From: Candidatus Melainabacteria bacterium
Lineage (GTDB): Bacteria > Cyanobacteriota > Vampirovibrionia > Obscuribacterales > Obscuribacteraceae
DNA length: 64,000 nucleotides
Assembly: GCA_003242885.1 (NCBI GenBank)
Contig: QKMZ01000003.1
Coordinates: forward strand, 434,001 to 498,000
Direction: 5' to 3'
In this document: one piece after another, positions 41,886-51,016 of the stretch
How the letters are laid out: every line of letters begins with the position of its first letter
Numbering within the stretch: position 1 is the stretch's first letter
Position numbers and translations under genes: made by a program
The notes under the pieces: model-generated
The model's input: the letters and a program-made list of their open reading frames with translations, nothing else
The model's database searches: none
Told to the model about the DNA's origin: nothing

Positions 41886-44036
41886 ATGAGCGATTACGTA
41901 GAAAAAATTGCCACAGAGCTAAAACTCGAAAATTCAAAGGTGCGCGCCACCCTTGGTCTTCTGTCAGAAGGTGCGACGATACCCTTTATCGCTCGCTACC
42001 GCAAAGAAGTTACAGGGAGTCTGGACGAGGTTGTGATCGCGCAAATTCGCGACCGCCAAGCGCAGTTGGAAGAGCTCGATAAACGCCGTCAGTCAATCCT
42101 CGAATCGCTAACTGAGCGCAACTTACTGACTGATGAGCTAAAAGCAAAAATTGAAAAGGCGGTCACGCTCACAGAACTCGAAGACGTTTATCTACCATAC
42201 AGACCCAAGCGGAAAACACGCGCGTCTGCGGCAAGAGAAAAAGGCTTAGAGCCGCTTGCAAAAGAGTTATTCGCAGGCAGTCCCAAAGATCCACCGACGG
42301 AGGCTGCGCGCTATATAGATGCAGAGAAGGGCGTCACCTCAGCTGAAGATGCATTAGCTGGCGCACGAGATATTATTGCTGAATGGATTGCAGAAGACGA
42401 GCATGCGCGCAAAGAAATGCGCAAGTTTTGGTTCGCGCGAAGTTCCTTTTCCTCTCTCATGGTCAAAGGGAAAGAGACAGAAGGTGCGAAGTTCAAAGAT
42501 TATTTTGACTGGACAGAAAATGTCACATCAATTCCTTCGCATAGAATTTTAGCGATGCTGCGCGGAGAGACCGAAGGGTTTCTCAAACTGAAAATCAACC
42601 CGCCCGAAGAAGAAGCTCTACAAATGCTGGAACGCCGATTCGTCAAAGGCGGCAACCGTAGCTGGGAGCAGTGCAGGATAGCAGCGCACGATTCGTACAA
42701 ACGTCTACTCGCGCCAGCGATGGAAACCGAATTGAGAGCAGAATTAAAGGGGCGGGCAGACGAGGGCGCAATCGATGTGTTCGTCCGAAACGTTCGTGAA
42801 CTGCTAATGGCACCACCCCTTGGGCAAAAGGCTGTGCTTGCCGTGGACCCAGGCTTTCGTACAGGGTGCAAGATTGTTTGCCTAGATCGCCAGGGTGCTT
42901 TGCTGCATCACGATGTGATTTATCCGCTCTTCGAAGGAAATAATCAATCGCAAGCTTCCAAGGCAGAACAGAAAGTAATCGAACTCTTGAAGAAGTACAG
43001 CATAGAAGCGATAGCTCTGGGCAACGGCACTGCAAGCCGCGAGACGGAGTCATTTTTGCGCGGAATAAACTACAAAGACGCAGGCTTGCCAAATATTCCT
43101 ATCGTTGTCGTCAATGAAAGCGGAGCGTCAATTTACTCGGCATCTGAAATTGCGCGTGAAGAATTTGGCGATTACGATATCACCGTGCGCGGGGCAGTAT
43201 CGATTGGTCGCAGATTGATGGACCCTCTGGCGGAACTCGTCAAAATAGATCCAAAATCAATCGGTGTCGGGCAATATCAGCACGATGTTGACCAAACAGC
43301 TCTACAACGCAGCCTCGATGACACAGTCATAAGTTGCGTGAATGCCGTAGGCGTGGAGCTAAACACGGCAAGTAAACAATTGCTTTCATATGTAAGCGGA
43401 CTGGGTCCGCAGATCGCCGCCAACATCGTCAAATACAGAGACGAAAACGGCGCTTTCGCCAGTCGTGCACAACTTAAGAAAGTTCCTCGCCTGGGGCCAA
43501 AAGCATTCGAGCAATGCGCGGGCTTCTTACGAATTCGCGACGCAAAAAATCCACTGGATACGAGCGCTGTTCATCCCGAGCGATATGAGCTAGTGGAGCG
43601 CATGGCGAAAGATGCAGGGTTTAGCGTTGCGGCGCTCATCAACAATGAATCAAATACGGCAAAAGTCGAGATCAATAAGTATGTCGATAAAGAAGTCGGG
43701 CTCCCGACGCTGAAAGACATCATCAAGGAATTGGAAAAGCCCGGACGCGACCCGCGCTCGCAACTAGAGCCGGTGAAATTTGCCGATGGAATTCATAGCA
43801 TCAATGATCTAAGAGAGGGCATGCGCCTTCCTGGAATCGTCACCAACGTGACAGCCTTCGGAGCGTTTGTCGATATCGGCGTGCACCAAGATGGACTAGT
43901 GCATGTCAGCGAATTAGCAGATAAATTCATCAAAGATCCATCCACATTCGTGAAGGTCAACCAGCAAGTTAACGTCGTGGTGATGCAAGTGGACAAAGAC
44001 AGAAAACGCATCTCCTTGAGCATGAAAAGGAAGTAG
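41886..44036 (+). CDS. tex: Tex family transcription accessory protein
   Basis: 716 residues in the usual Tex layout: N-terminal helical part (ATIPFIARYRKEVTG), a YqgF/RNaseH-like domain (VLAVDPGFRTGCK near residue 320), helix-hairpin-helix motifs (SKQLLSYVSGLGPQIA and the RLGPKAFEQCAGFLR block) and a C-terminal S1 RNA-binding domain (LPGIVTNVTAFGAFVDIG). Tex binds RNA polymerase and nucleic acid and influences transcription; the precise role differs between species. The ATG is 11 nt after the preceding stop codon. Confidence 0.95.
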   Translation: MSDYVEKIATELKLENSKVRATLGLLSEGATIPFIARYRKEVTGSLDEVVIAQIRDRQAQLEELDKRRQSILESLTERNLLTDELKAKIEKAVTLTELEDVYLPYRPKRKTRASAAREKGLEPLAKELFAGSPKDPPTEAARYIDAEKGVTSAEDALAGARDIIAEWIAEDEHARKEMRKFWFARSSFSSLMVKGKETEGAKFKDYFDWTENVTSIPSHRILAMLRGETEGFLKLKINPPEEEALQMLERRFVKGGNRSWEQCRIAAHDSYKRLLAPAMETELRAELKGRADEGAIDVFVRNVRELLMAPPLGQKAVLAVDPGFRTGCKIVCLDRQGALLHHDVIYPLFEGNNQSQASKAEQKVIELLKKYSIEAIALGNGTASRETESFLRGINYKDAGLPNIPIVVVNESGASIYSASEIAREEFGDYDITVRGAVSIGRRLMDPLAELVKIDPKSIGVGQYQHDVDQTALQRSLDDTVISCVNAVGVELNTASKQLLSYVSGLGPQIAANIVKYRDENGAFASRAQLKKVPRLGPKAFEQCAGFLRIRDAKNPLDTSAVHPERYELVERMAKDAGFSVAALINNESNTAKVEINKYVDKEVGLPTLKDIIKELEKPGRDPRSQLEPVKFADGIHSINDLREGMRLPGIVTNVTAFGAFVDIGVHQDGLVHVSELADKFIKDPSTFVKVNQQVNVVVMQVDKDRKRISLSMKRK

Positions 44037-44079
44037 GCCACATGGTTGAATTCATTAGCTGAGTTCAAGCGAAAAGCTC

Positions 44080-44108
44080 TTCACAACTACATTTATGGAT
44101 GCTAGACT
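44080..44108 (+). promoter_or_regulatory. Sigma70-like promoter of the TetR-family gene
   Basis: -35 TTCACA (44080-44085), 17-nt spacer, -10 TAGACT (44103-44108). The predicted start near 44115 leaves a leader of about 27 nt before the TTG start at 44142. Confidence 0.5.
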
Positions 44109-44141
44109 AATCAGTATGATGTCTCGAAATGCGGAGCCGAT

Positions 44142-44801
44142 TTGAACAGCCGACCAGCACCAAACTCAAATAGTCGAGCACCAGAAGAAGGCAAAGACAA
44201 CGTAACTCGGCTATCGGAAAAACGAGAGAAAATTCTCGAAGGCGCTTTGCGAGTCTTTCTTGCTCAAGGATACTCCGCAAGCATGGACGCAATCGCGGCA
44301 GAAGCAGGCGTTGCAAAACAGACAGTCTATAGCCATTTCAAAGACAAACATAGTTTGTTCAGTGCATTGATAGATCGCTTGCTCGATCATTTCGTCTCCG
44401 CAGGTTTAACCGCCGACCTTCTTGCGCTTGATGCTCGCAGTTTCATCCGCAAGATTGCACACATCACACTTTCTCGCATGGATGATTGGGAATATGTTTC
44501 CCTTCTCCGGCTCATCATTGGAGAATCCGGGCGCTTCCCTGAATTGTCCGAACTCTATGTTTCGCATATGGTTAAACCAGGCATTGAAAAACTGGCTGCC
44601 TATTTGCGCGCAAATGAGCAAGTCAGATTTTCTGACCCGGAGGCAACGGCTCGCATCATTCATGGGGCGCTAATTAATTTCGTCATACTGCAAGAAGTAA
44701 TGCACGGAAAACACGCTATGCCAATGTCGCGCGAAAGGCTGATCAACTCAATAGTTGACATGGTTTTGTTTGCGGGCGAGCAAGGAAAGCAGTCGAGCTA
44801 G
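44142..44801 (+). CDS. TetR/AcrR family transcriptional regulator
   Basis: The N-terminal helix-turn-helix block EKILEGALRVFLAQGYSAS, DAIAAEAGVAKQTVYSHF is classic TetR. The C-terminal ligand domain (about residues 80-215) resembles the AefR-like group. As a dimer it would repress a target and release it on ligand binding; the target is unknown and no efflux operon is adjacent. The start is TTG with CGGAG 5 nt upstream; ATG codons upstream are in a frame that stops quickly. Confidence 0.9.
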   Translation: MNSRPAPNSNSRAPEEGKDNVTRLSEKREKILEGALRVFLAQGYSASMDAIAAEAGVAKQTVYSHFKDKHSLFSALIDRLLDHFVSAGLTADLLALDARSFIRKIAHITLSRMDDWEYVSLLRLIIGESGRFPELSELYVSHMVKPGIEKLAAYLRANEQVRFSDPEATARIIHGALINFVILQEVMHGKHAMPMSRERLINSIVDMVLFAGEQGKQSS

Positions 44802-44842
44802 TTTCGAAGTCAAATCGCAAACCAAAAGTATTTGATTAGCCG

Positions 44843-44863
44843 TGTGCATCTCAACGATGCACA
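44843..44863. terminator. Inverted repeat downstream of the TetR gene
   Basis: TGTGCATC (44843-44850) pairs perfectly with GATGCACA (44856-44863) around TCAAC, 42 nt after the stop codon. Only a weak T-rich tract follows. Confidence 0.4.
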
Positions 44864-44892
44864 TAATTTCAAATCTATTTGCACAAAGAAAA

Positions 44893-44920
44893 CAAGTTCG
44901 CGATCGTCACCACGAACTTG
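44893..44920. terminator. Second inverted repeat between the TetR gene and the 45061 gene
   Basis: CAAGTTCG (44893-44900) pairs with CGAACTTG (44913-44920) with a 12-nt loop. It lies between two convergent genes and could serve either transcript. Confidence 0.35.
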
Positions 44921-45060
44921 CTGTCGCATCGATCAACTTTTCCTGACTGGTCATCCCGTACCACAACGGTTTCTTAAGAGCTCCTTGAGACAAATAGACC
45001 AGCGTGCTGCACCCCTGCGAACCCGCCGGCCTACCTGCTGTCTCATGGAGACTGTTCTGT

Positions 45061-45390
45061 CTAGCTGCTGTGCGAATGTCCTGAGAAACGTGAGTGTCTG
45101 ACCAGTTTGGTCAATTTGTAGATGGTATAACCACAGCCACCGGCAAGGGCGCCAGCCAGTACTGCGACACCCATGCAATTGTTGCAGTCGATTGCATAGT
45201 ACGAAGTGACAGCAGTAAACGGAATTAGAAACGAAAGAGTGTAATAAGAACTAGAACACGTCTTTTTAGCTTGGGTAACTGAGCCGCATCTTTGGGAAGA
45301 TGGAGGTGCCTCGCACGAGGATACCGATGAACGTGGGCTGGATTGCTGGCAAACAGATTGGTGGGCTGGGTCGAGTACTGTCTGGTTCAT
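45061..45390 (-). CDS. Small cysteine-rich membrane protein, function unknown
   Basis: 109 residues. The N-terminal half is Ser/Gln/Cys-rich (CQQSS, SSCEAPP, QRCGSV, KKTCSSS); two hydrophobic segments follow (YTLSFLIPFTAVTSYYAI and MGVAVLAGALAGGCGY) separated by a CNNC motif, and the tail is His/Ser-rich. The frame extends to 45420, but the -10 box of a good promoter covers that codon, so the real start must be the ATG at 45390, preceded by GAGG at 8 nt. No family recognised. Confidence 0.6.
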   Translation of the reverse strand: MNQTVLDPAHQSVCQQSSPRSSVSSCEAPPSSQRCGSVTQAKKTCSSSYYTLSFLIPFTAVTSYYAIDCNNCMGVAVLAGALAGGCGYTIYKLTKLVRHSRFSGHSHSS

Positions 45391-45418
45391 CGGTATTACC
45401 TCGCCGGTGCATATATTC

Positions 45419-45447
45419 ATACTAGTCAGTCCAGTCTACTTTGTCAA
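45419..45447 (-). promoter_or_regulatory. Sigma70 promoter of the 45061-45390 gene
   Basis: On the minus strand: -35 TTGACA (45442-45447), 17-nt spacer, -10 TAGTAT (45419-45424). The leader to the ATG at 45390 would be about 20 nt. Confidence 0.65.
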
Positions 45448-45530
45448 CCCCGATTTTCAGAAAACCTTAAATAGCGCTCCAAACAGTACCTGTGCAGCAG
45501 ACCAAGGACTTCACCCGCCCAGCCAGCGAT

Positions 45531-45546
45531 TAGACTATTGAGTCTA
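45531..45546. terminator. Short hairpin in the gap downstream of the thioesterase gene
   Basis: TAGACT-ATTG-AGTCTA, with ATTTC following on plus and AAT preceding. A weak terminator candidate lying beyond the minus-strand thioesterase gene. Otherwise nothing clear is seen in 45448-45686. Confidence 0.3.
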
Positions 45547-45686
45547 TTTCGGAGAATAAACAGAGCAAATTGGCACACCTGGCGGCGCATTCGGGCATTT
45601 TCGCCCTGATAGTGCCCAGTCTAGGAATTTATCTTTCAAAAACGCCTGCAACCTATATATGGAAGGAGCAGTTGCCCGAAACAGGC

Positions 45687-46118
45687 CTAAAGCACGCTCG
45701 AACTCGTTCCATATGACGTGCCGCGAAACTCAGCGACAATTTCCCCATTCTGGTTTTTCACAGAAACATCGTACACACCGGTTCTGCCGCTCAACGAGAC
45801 TTCACGAGCAGTCGCAGTCAATACATCGCCAACCTTTGCGGCGGCAACAAAATTGATCGTGCAGTTAAGCGCTACCGTCTTTCTGTTTCGAGAATTGCAT
45901 GCGAATGCAAACGCCGAATCCGCAAGCGAGAAGGTGAAGCCACCGTGCAAAATGTCCAATCCGTTGAGCATATCGTCACGGACGGTCATCGACAAGACGG
46001 CGACACCTTCATCAACGCTATCGATTTTTATACCGAGATGCCTGCTGGCGCGATCATGCGTGAGCATGTAATCCGCTACTTGCTTTGCTGTTTCCTCAGC
46101 CGTTCTCTCGGTTGCCAT
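45687..46118 (-). CDS. paaI: PaaI-type hotdog acyl-CoA thioesterase
   Basis: A 143-residue single hotdog domain with the PaaI signature NGLDILHGG followed by FSLADSAFAFACNS, including the catalytic Asp of the LAD motif. PaaI enzymes hydrolyse (hydroxy)phenylacetyl-CoA or other acyl-CoA as a tetramer. No phenylacetate genes are nearby, so the substrate is open. GAAGGA lies 6 nt before the ATG. It follows the HEAT-repeat gene by 17 nt, so the two may share a transcript. Confidence 0.87.
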   Translation of the reverse strand: MATERTAEETAKQVADYMLTHDRASRHLGIKIDSVDEGVAVLSMTVRDDMLNGLDILHGGFTFSLADSAFAFACNSRNRKTVALNCTINFVAAAKVGDVLTATAREVSLSGRTGVYDVSVKNQNGEIVAEFRGTSYGTSSSVL

Positions 46119-46135
46119 TGCGCATCCTTCATAGA

Positions 46136-47695
46136 TCAGTTTTTCGCTGCATATTTTACCCCCTTGAGAATAACGGGCTGGAGAAAGGGAACAGCCTGAG
46201 CTAGCGACCGCTGCAAATTCAGATCATCAACTTGACAGAGGTCAGCAAAGAAAGGCGTAGAGATTCGTTGTTCTGCGCAATAGTCAACCAGTTGCGCGTG
46301 AATCGCCCAATTGAGCAATGGCGGCTCGCCTAAGAGAGAAAGAACTGATTGCATGTGAGAATTGGCTTCAAGTGCCACAAGTTGCTCGATTGCCGCACTC
46401 TTCCTTGATGCTCTCCTGTCAGTAATCGCAATTTCAACTAGAAGGTCTTCCAAGCCTGCACGCGGCGCATGAACAACAAATGCTAATAATGTTGCGGCAG
46501 ATCGTATTCCGGTACAGTTAACGCTTCTGTACTCAGACCAAAGACTTGCAGCGAGTGACGGGTCAGGCGCAACTGACTGCAGCCCAATCGCAGCATACTT
46601 CCGAACGCTTGTACACCGATCGCGCAGAAACGTCTCCAACACATCCACACGATTCCAGGCGGACAACGGCTTACACGCCATCTCTCGAATATGAGGATCA
46701 TGATGTTCTCTGAAAAATTCTACAAGCGCAACCCGCTCTGTTTCCGCGAGACTTGCCCAATCAAACCGCATAAAATGCAAATACATGTCATGCCAGTAAA
46801 GATCGGTATCAGAAAACAGGTCGATAATATCGCTTGTACTTCCAAGCAAACTGTCGAATTTTTGCTCAGTGGTGTTTGGAGATAACGGCAGAGCCGAGTC
46901 ACTCTCCTCTCTTTCAGAGAAATCCAACAAATCTTCTACTGGCTTCAACCAAGTACGAAAGAAGTCATGCGATTCCCCACTCAACCGGCTCAGGGCGTCT
47001 TCAAACTGATACTCATGCCGACATAGGACTCCGTCTAAATCTTCACGCTTCTCGCCACTCACTAACTTACTTAAGTCTGAAAGAGCCCTTAAAATTTGCT
47101 GGCTTGAGAAATAGGAGATTGTTGTTAAAGCTTCATTCGCAACATCTTCAACCGGATCAGAAAGTGCCCTAATTAACCCGGCTTGCGCTTCGAACGGTTC
47201 CTCCCAGATTAAATTGCGCGCTGCGGCTCGGCGCACTCTCGGGTTTTTGTGTGAAAGTGCATTGATCGAAAGGCGCTGATATTCAGGCTCTTCAAAGCCG
47301 TATTGCAGACTTCGAATCGCCTCTTCATGAAACTCATGCTCTGGATCGCTTGCAATAGGAATTAGAAAGTGCGCTTCCGAAGTTCTTGCTTCAAGCACTG
47401 CGTGGCGTCTTAGCAGCGAGTCCTCAGATGACCACCAGCCGTGGCGGTCATCGTCACACAACCCAATACAGGAAAACTGTAAAACCTCACTTGCAGCTTT
47501 GCGCACGTTGAAAGGCTGTGAAAGATCTTCAAGCATTTGTAAAAGTGGCTTTACAGCACGAGGATCTTCTAACTCTTGAAGTGTCTCACAAATCTCCGAG
47601 AGATCTTCGTAGCTGCAACTGCTCCTAATAGCGTCTACTAGTCTAAATGTCCAGGAGCGATCATGCTTCGCTCTAATTTCCTCATGTGGAATCAT
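46136..47695 (-). CDS. HEAT-repeat protein
   Basis: 519 residues of HEAT/ARM-like helical repeats, for example LEDPRAVKPLLQMLED, NPRVRRAAARNLIW and DPVEDVANEALTTI, mostly in the first 260 residues and again after 330, with an acidic Asp/Glu/Ser-rich stretch between. No catalytic residues or lyase motif (E-Z type) recognised; likely a scaffold. The frame opens at 47800, but AGGAG six nt before the ATG at 47695 clearly sets the start. Located just upstream of the PaaI-type thioesterase. Confidence 0.75.
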   Translation of the reverse strand: MIPHEEIRAKHDRSWTFRLVDAIRSSCSYEDLSEICETLQELEDPRAVKPLLQMLEDLSQPFNVRKAASEVLQFSCIGLCDDDRHGWWSSEDSLLRRHAVLEARTSEAHFLIPIASDPEHEFHEEAIRSLQYGFEEPEYQRLSINALSHKNPRVRRAAARNLIWEEPFEAQAGLIRALSDPVEDVANEALTTISYFSSQQILRALSDLSKLVSGEKREDLDGVLCRHEYQFEDALSRLSGESHDFFRTWLKPVEDLLDFSEREESDSALPLSPNTTEQKFDSLLGSTSDIIDLFSDTDLYWHDMYLHFMRFDWASLAETERVALVEFFREHHDPHIREMACKPLSAWNRVDVLETFLRDRCTSVRKYAAIGLQSVAPDPSLAASLWSEYRSVNCTGIRSAATLLAFVVHAPRAGLEDLLVEIAITDRRASRKSAAIEQLVALEANSHMQSVLSLLGEPPLLNWAIHAQLVDYCAEQRISTPFFADLCQVDDLNLQRSLAQAVPFLQPVILKGVKYAAKN

Positions 47696-47833
47696 GTTTG
47701 TCTCCTTTGACAAAACAAATGGTGTGAATGAAAAATTTGCGACGCAAAGCAAGGGCGCATACAATGCGCCCATACGCTTCGCTGCGCTAAAAGCGCACAC
47801 GATTATCTAAAGTAGTGATCTCGGTTGATGCCG

Positions 47834-48042
47834 TCAAAAGCGGCCGCTGTTCATGCAGCAGCCCTTAAAACCGGCGCCCTGAGCCGCACGGACACAGGTC
47901 GTTGCGACCGAGTTTCTCTACAAGTTCTTTATCACCATGAACAATACGTCGTCCACGCTTCACCCGTGACTCAGACGGGAACCCGCGTCTTCGCTTGCTG
48001 GACGATTCAAAAGGAGTAAAACTGTTCTGTAAAGTTTGGCAT
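47834..48042 (-). pseudogene. Frameshifted small SEC-C zinc-binding protein gene
   Basis: Conceptual translation from the ATG at 48042 (AGGA just upstream) gives [11 protein letters not shown], then a frame change at a run of four T (plus 48009-48012), then [15 protein letters not shown]...[18 protein letters not shown] and RRF, a second frame change at another TTTT (plus 47867-47870), then KGCCMNSGRF and stop. Removing one T at each run restores a continuous 68-residue protein ending in a textbook SEC-C motif (CPCGSG-x4-GCC). It is divergent from the methyltransferase gene. Either a decayed gene, two sequencing indels, or slippage. Confidence 0.7.
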
Positions 48043-48233
48043 TGTCCTATCCTCTCAATGAAGGGAGAGATGTCGTCAGACCATCATATCAGTTCGGCGC
48101 AACGACAGAATCGCATTCTAGTGCAAGATTCTCCGAGACGCAAATAAAAATCCAACCACTAGATCAAATTAGAATGAGCACTCCTTTCTGGGGACGCCAT
48201 TCGCTTACAATAGGACAAAAGCTTCGAAAAGGA

Positions 48234-49040
48234 ATGGTACGGTTAACGGTGAAATCAGTTCAAATCTATTGTTTCGTCCTTGCACTGACGATTTCTGCAT
48301 CACTTGGTTTAGCTGTGAGAGAAACACACGCGCAAGATAACGTACACGCAGCAGCGGAATCAGCAGAGCACGCAACCACACACACAGCAGAACAATCGAA
48401 AAACAACTCGGCAGAACACACCCATCCAAACAAAGGTCACGCTGCCGGATATCATCGCGAATTCAAAAATGCAAAACGCTGGGTAAAAGTATTCGATGAT
48501 CCCGCGCGCGACAAGTGGCAGATGCCGAGCCAAGTTGTTGAAGCGTTGCACGTTCAGCCAAAAGACATCGTCGCAGACATAGGAGCGGGGACCGGCTACT
48601 TCTCTTTCCGTATCGCAAAGGCGCAACCAAAATCAAAAATCTACGCTGCAGATGTAGAGAAGGATATGCTTTCATTTCTGGCTGAGGAAGCGAAGAGACA
48701 ACGCACCAAGAACGTAGTTCCTTATGAAATTAAAACATCAAAGCCTGAACTGCCTGAAAAAGTGAATCTCGTATTGATAGTGGACACGTTTCACCATATT
48801 GATGATCGCGTTCAATACTTCAAAGATTTGCAGTCATCGTTAACACCTGATGCCAGGCTTGTAATCGTTGACTTCACTAAGGAATCTCCGGTAGGTCCGC
48901 CCAAAGATCACCGCATAGATAAGTACGAAGTGATCTCAGAGCTAAAAGAATCAGGCTACTCTCTTTCCAACGACAAAAAGTTTCTGCCATATCAATATTA
49001 TTTGGAGTTTCGCAAAACAGGCGAACACACAAGAAAATAA
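48234..49040 (+). CDS. Exported SAM-dependent methyltransferase
   Basis: Signal-peptide-like start (MVRLTVKSVQIYCFVLALTI, cut near THA|Q), a His/Ala/Glu-rich linker with several AEHA/AEHT units, then a class I methyltransferase domain: DIVADIGAGTGYFSFRIAKA (SAM motif I, about residue 115), YAADVEKDML (motif II acidic end) and LVLIVDTFHHI. The frame continues upstream to 48036; ATG 48174 is an alternative start, and neither has a strong ribosome site. Export of a SAM-dependent enzyme is odd because SAM is cytoplasmic; a lipoprotein- or membrane-anchored cytoplasmic domain would solve this. Target unknown. Confidence 0.8.
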   Translation: MVRLTVKSVQIYCFVLALTISASLGLAVRETHAQDNVHAAAESAEHATTHTAEQSKNNSAEHTHPNKGHAAGYHREFKNAKRWVKVFDDPARDKWQMPSQVVEALHVQPKDIVADIGAGTGYFSFRIAKAQPKSKIYAADVEKDMLSFLAEEAKRQRTKNVVPYEIKTSKPELPEKVNLVLIVDTFHHIDDRVQYFKDLQSSLTPDARLVIVDFTKESPVGPPKDHRIDKYEVISELKESGYSLSNDKKFLPYQYYLEFRKTGEHTRK

Positions 49041-49086
49041 AGCCGGTCTGTTAATCAATAAGACAGACAGACACTCAAATCGCCGA

Positions 49087-49455
49087 CTACGCGCGTTTCT
49101 TATCACCGTCAGTTCTTGAAAAAATAAAGTTGATCACAGATAGCCTTTTGTTTGCGTACGCTTTTCCTGCTTGTTCTATGGCATTCGTCATTTCCACAGA
49201 ATCAGGATCGAATGCATAGACGTTCTGGCTTTCTTTCTCTTTGATGATCCCACCGCGAACGAAATCAGTAAGCGCGGTTTCGATTACGCGAGGATTCGAA
49301 TACAGCTTTGAAGCAATTTCAGTGACGGACAAAGCATTGCCCTTCTCTTTCATGAAGAGAATGAGTTCTAGCTGCCAGACAGACTGAATATGATTTCGCA
49401 GAAACTTCTGAGCCTCTGGCGATATCTCTACGGCGAGAGATTCCTCATTGTCCAT
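49087..49455 (-). CDS. Winged-helix domain protein
   Basis: 122 residues. The core (about 30-90) reads VWQLELILFMKEKG, LSVTEIASKLYSNPRVIETALTDFVRGGII, KEK...VYAFD, a winged-helix fold as in small transcription factors. GAGG lies 7 nt before the ATG. No effector domain. It lies between the methyltransferase gene (convergent, 46-nt gap) and a histidine kinase gene further upstream on the same strand, so it may belong to that signalling unit. Binding target unknown. Confidence 0.65.
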   Translation of the reverse strand: MDNEESLAVEISPEAQKFLRNHIQSVWQLELILFMKEKGNALSVTEIASKLYSNPRVIETALTDFVRGGIIKEKESQNVYAFDPDSVEMTNAIEQAGKAYANKRLSVINFIFSRTDGDKKRA

Positions 49456-49671
49456 ACGGATACCTCAAGCGGACAGACCTTGCCCAAAAGTTGCCGCTAT
49501 CTCCACTATACGCTTGAAACTAAAAACTAACCTCACCCGAAACGCTCACGCGGTAGCATTCTCGGGTAACGCGGTAATTTCTTGCGGCCTGATTTCAGTG
49601 TAAAGCACGAGTTTTTCTTCTACCTTTCAAAATGCGAATCCCGCACAGCGATAAGGTCTTTATGTCGCAAT

Positions 49672-50754
49672 CTAAACACTACTTTTGGTGCAAGGCAAGA
49701 GAACAATGAACTTAGAACCCACTCCCAACTCGCTTTCGCAAACAATACGGCCCTGGTGAGCCTCAATAATTTGTCTACATAAGTAGAGCCCAAGCCCCGA
49801 ACCAAGTGTATAGCGTCGCCCCGTGGGTCCTTGCGTGAAAGGTTGAAAGAGTGTGGATTGTACCTCTTTCTCGATGCCCGGACCAAAATCTTCCACTACC
49901 AGCTTAAAAAACTGCGCATCGGATGACAAATGCACTTTAATTTCGCCACCATCGGCGGTGAACTTAATTGCATTATCTAACAAGTTTTGCACGACACGCC
50001 TGATTGCAAGACCATCAATTGACACAGTAAAACGCTCAGTGAGTCCTTGTACGCTGAGCTTTATATTGCGAGATTCAGCCTGCATCTGAATATCGCTGAC
50101 ACAATCACTAACTAGTGTTCCAAGATCCAAGCTCTCGATAATGAGAGTTTGCAGGTTTTGATCATCTCGATAAAATTCAAGAAGTGATTGCAAAAGAGAC
50201 AGAATATTCTTGTTGCTCGCCAGAATCTGCGAAATCAGGTCGAGCTGCTTTTCATTGAGTCCTCCAATCTTCTCGGAAAGCAAAACCTCCAAGATCAAAT
50301 TCGAACCTACGAGCGGAGACTTCAGATCGTGCGTTATCGCAGCAGCAAACGTCTCGCGCTCTTCAAGAAGAGTTTTTTGTGAATGCACATCAGTGCAAGT
50401 ACCAAACCACTTTACTATGTTGCCTTCTGCGTCTTTGACCGGTAGAGCGCGCCCGATATGCCAACGGTAAATTCCGTCGTGACGCCGGATACGATACTCC
50501 GTCTCATAACCCTCGCCGGAGGAGATGGCGGCTTTCCACCGCACCAGACAACGCTGCAAGTCGTCTTCGTGAACGCATTTTTGCCACTCCCAGCCCGTCG
50601 ACTCACTCTCTTTGCAGCCCGTGTACTTGAACCAGCGCTGGTTGAAGTAGTCCGTATAGCCGGAAGAATCCGCTGTCCAGACAAAATGCGGTATAGCGTC
50701 GGCCAAAAGTTTGAAGAAGGTGCTGGTTGATACGAGATTGTCTGAGAACTTCAC
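49672..50754 (-). CDS. Soluble PAS-domain histidine kinase
   Basis: One PAS/PAC domain (about 15-125, PHFVWTADSSGYTDYFNQRW and the RRHDGIYRWHIGRA block), HisKA with the phospho-His in AAAITHDLKSPL near 141, and HATPase_c with LLDNAIKFT, VEDFGPGI and GLGLYLC. No membrane segment. Starts at GTG with GGGGA 4 nt upstream. No response regulator is adjacent, so it is an orphan kinase; the winged-helix gene at 49087 is the nearest same-strand gene. The closing PCTKSSV end is normal for the family. Confidence 0.9.
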   Translation of the reverse strand: MKFSDNLVSTSTFFKLLADAIPHFVWTADSSGYTDYFNQRWFKYTGCKESESTGWEWQKCVHEDDLQRCLVRWKAAISSGEGYETEYRIRRHDGIYRWHIGRALPVKDAEGNIVKWFGTCTDVHSQKTLLEERETFAAAITHDLKSPLVGSNLILEVLLSEKIGGLNEKQLDLISQILASNKNILSLLQSLLEFYRDDQNLQTLIIESLDLGTLVSDCVSDIQMQAESRNIKLSVQGLTERFTVSIDGLAIRRVVQNLLDNAIKFTADGGEIKVHLSSDAQFFKLVVEDFGPGIEKEVQSTLFQPFTQGPTGRRYTLGSGLGLYLCRQIIEAHQGRIVCESELGVGSKFIVLLPCTKSSV

Positions 50755-50945
50755 TGGTTCCCCACGATTCCACGAAGAAACTCTCTGTCACCGTTGCCAG
50801 AAGCGGTTTTCGGGCCTTTGACAAGCGCGGGCGCCGGGTCGCCGAAGAAATCCATGTACTTTATAGAGCATAACCATGAAACTTACCACAGCGTTAAACT
50901 TAAAGTGCCTAAGGGTCCAGTATTTCGGGCTCTGAATATTTTCGA

Positions 50946-50970
50946 GCGCCTACCCAGGCGTCCTTTTTTG
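50946..50970 (+). terminator. Intrinsic terminator between the kinase gene and panE
   Basis: CGCCT-ACCC-AGGCG stem-loop followed by TCCTTTTTTG. It lies about 47 nt before the panE-like start, downstream of no plus-strand gene that I can support, so it ends either a leader of panE or an unannotated small RNA from 50760-50945. Confidence 0.65.
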
Positions 50971-51016
50971 TTGTATGGGTACTAAACTTGTGGGATTGGC
51001 GATTGAGGAGACACGT

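Noticed and set aside
44832..45178. Frames on both strands in the gap after the TetR gene
   Set aside because: Cys/Arg-rich shadow sequence overlapping the small membrane protein and two inverted repeats.
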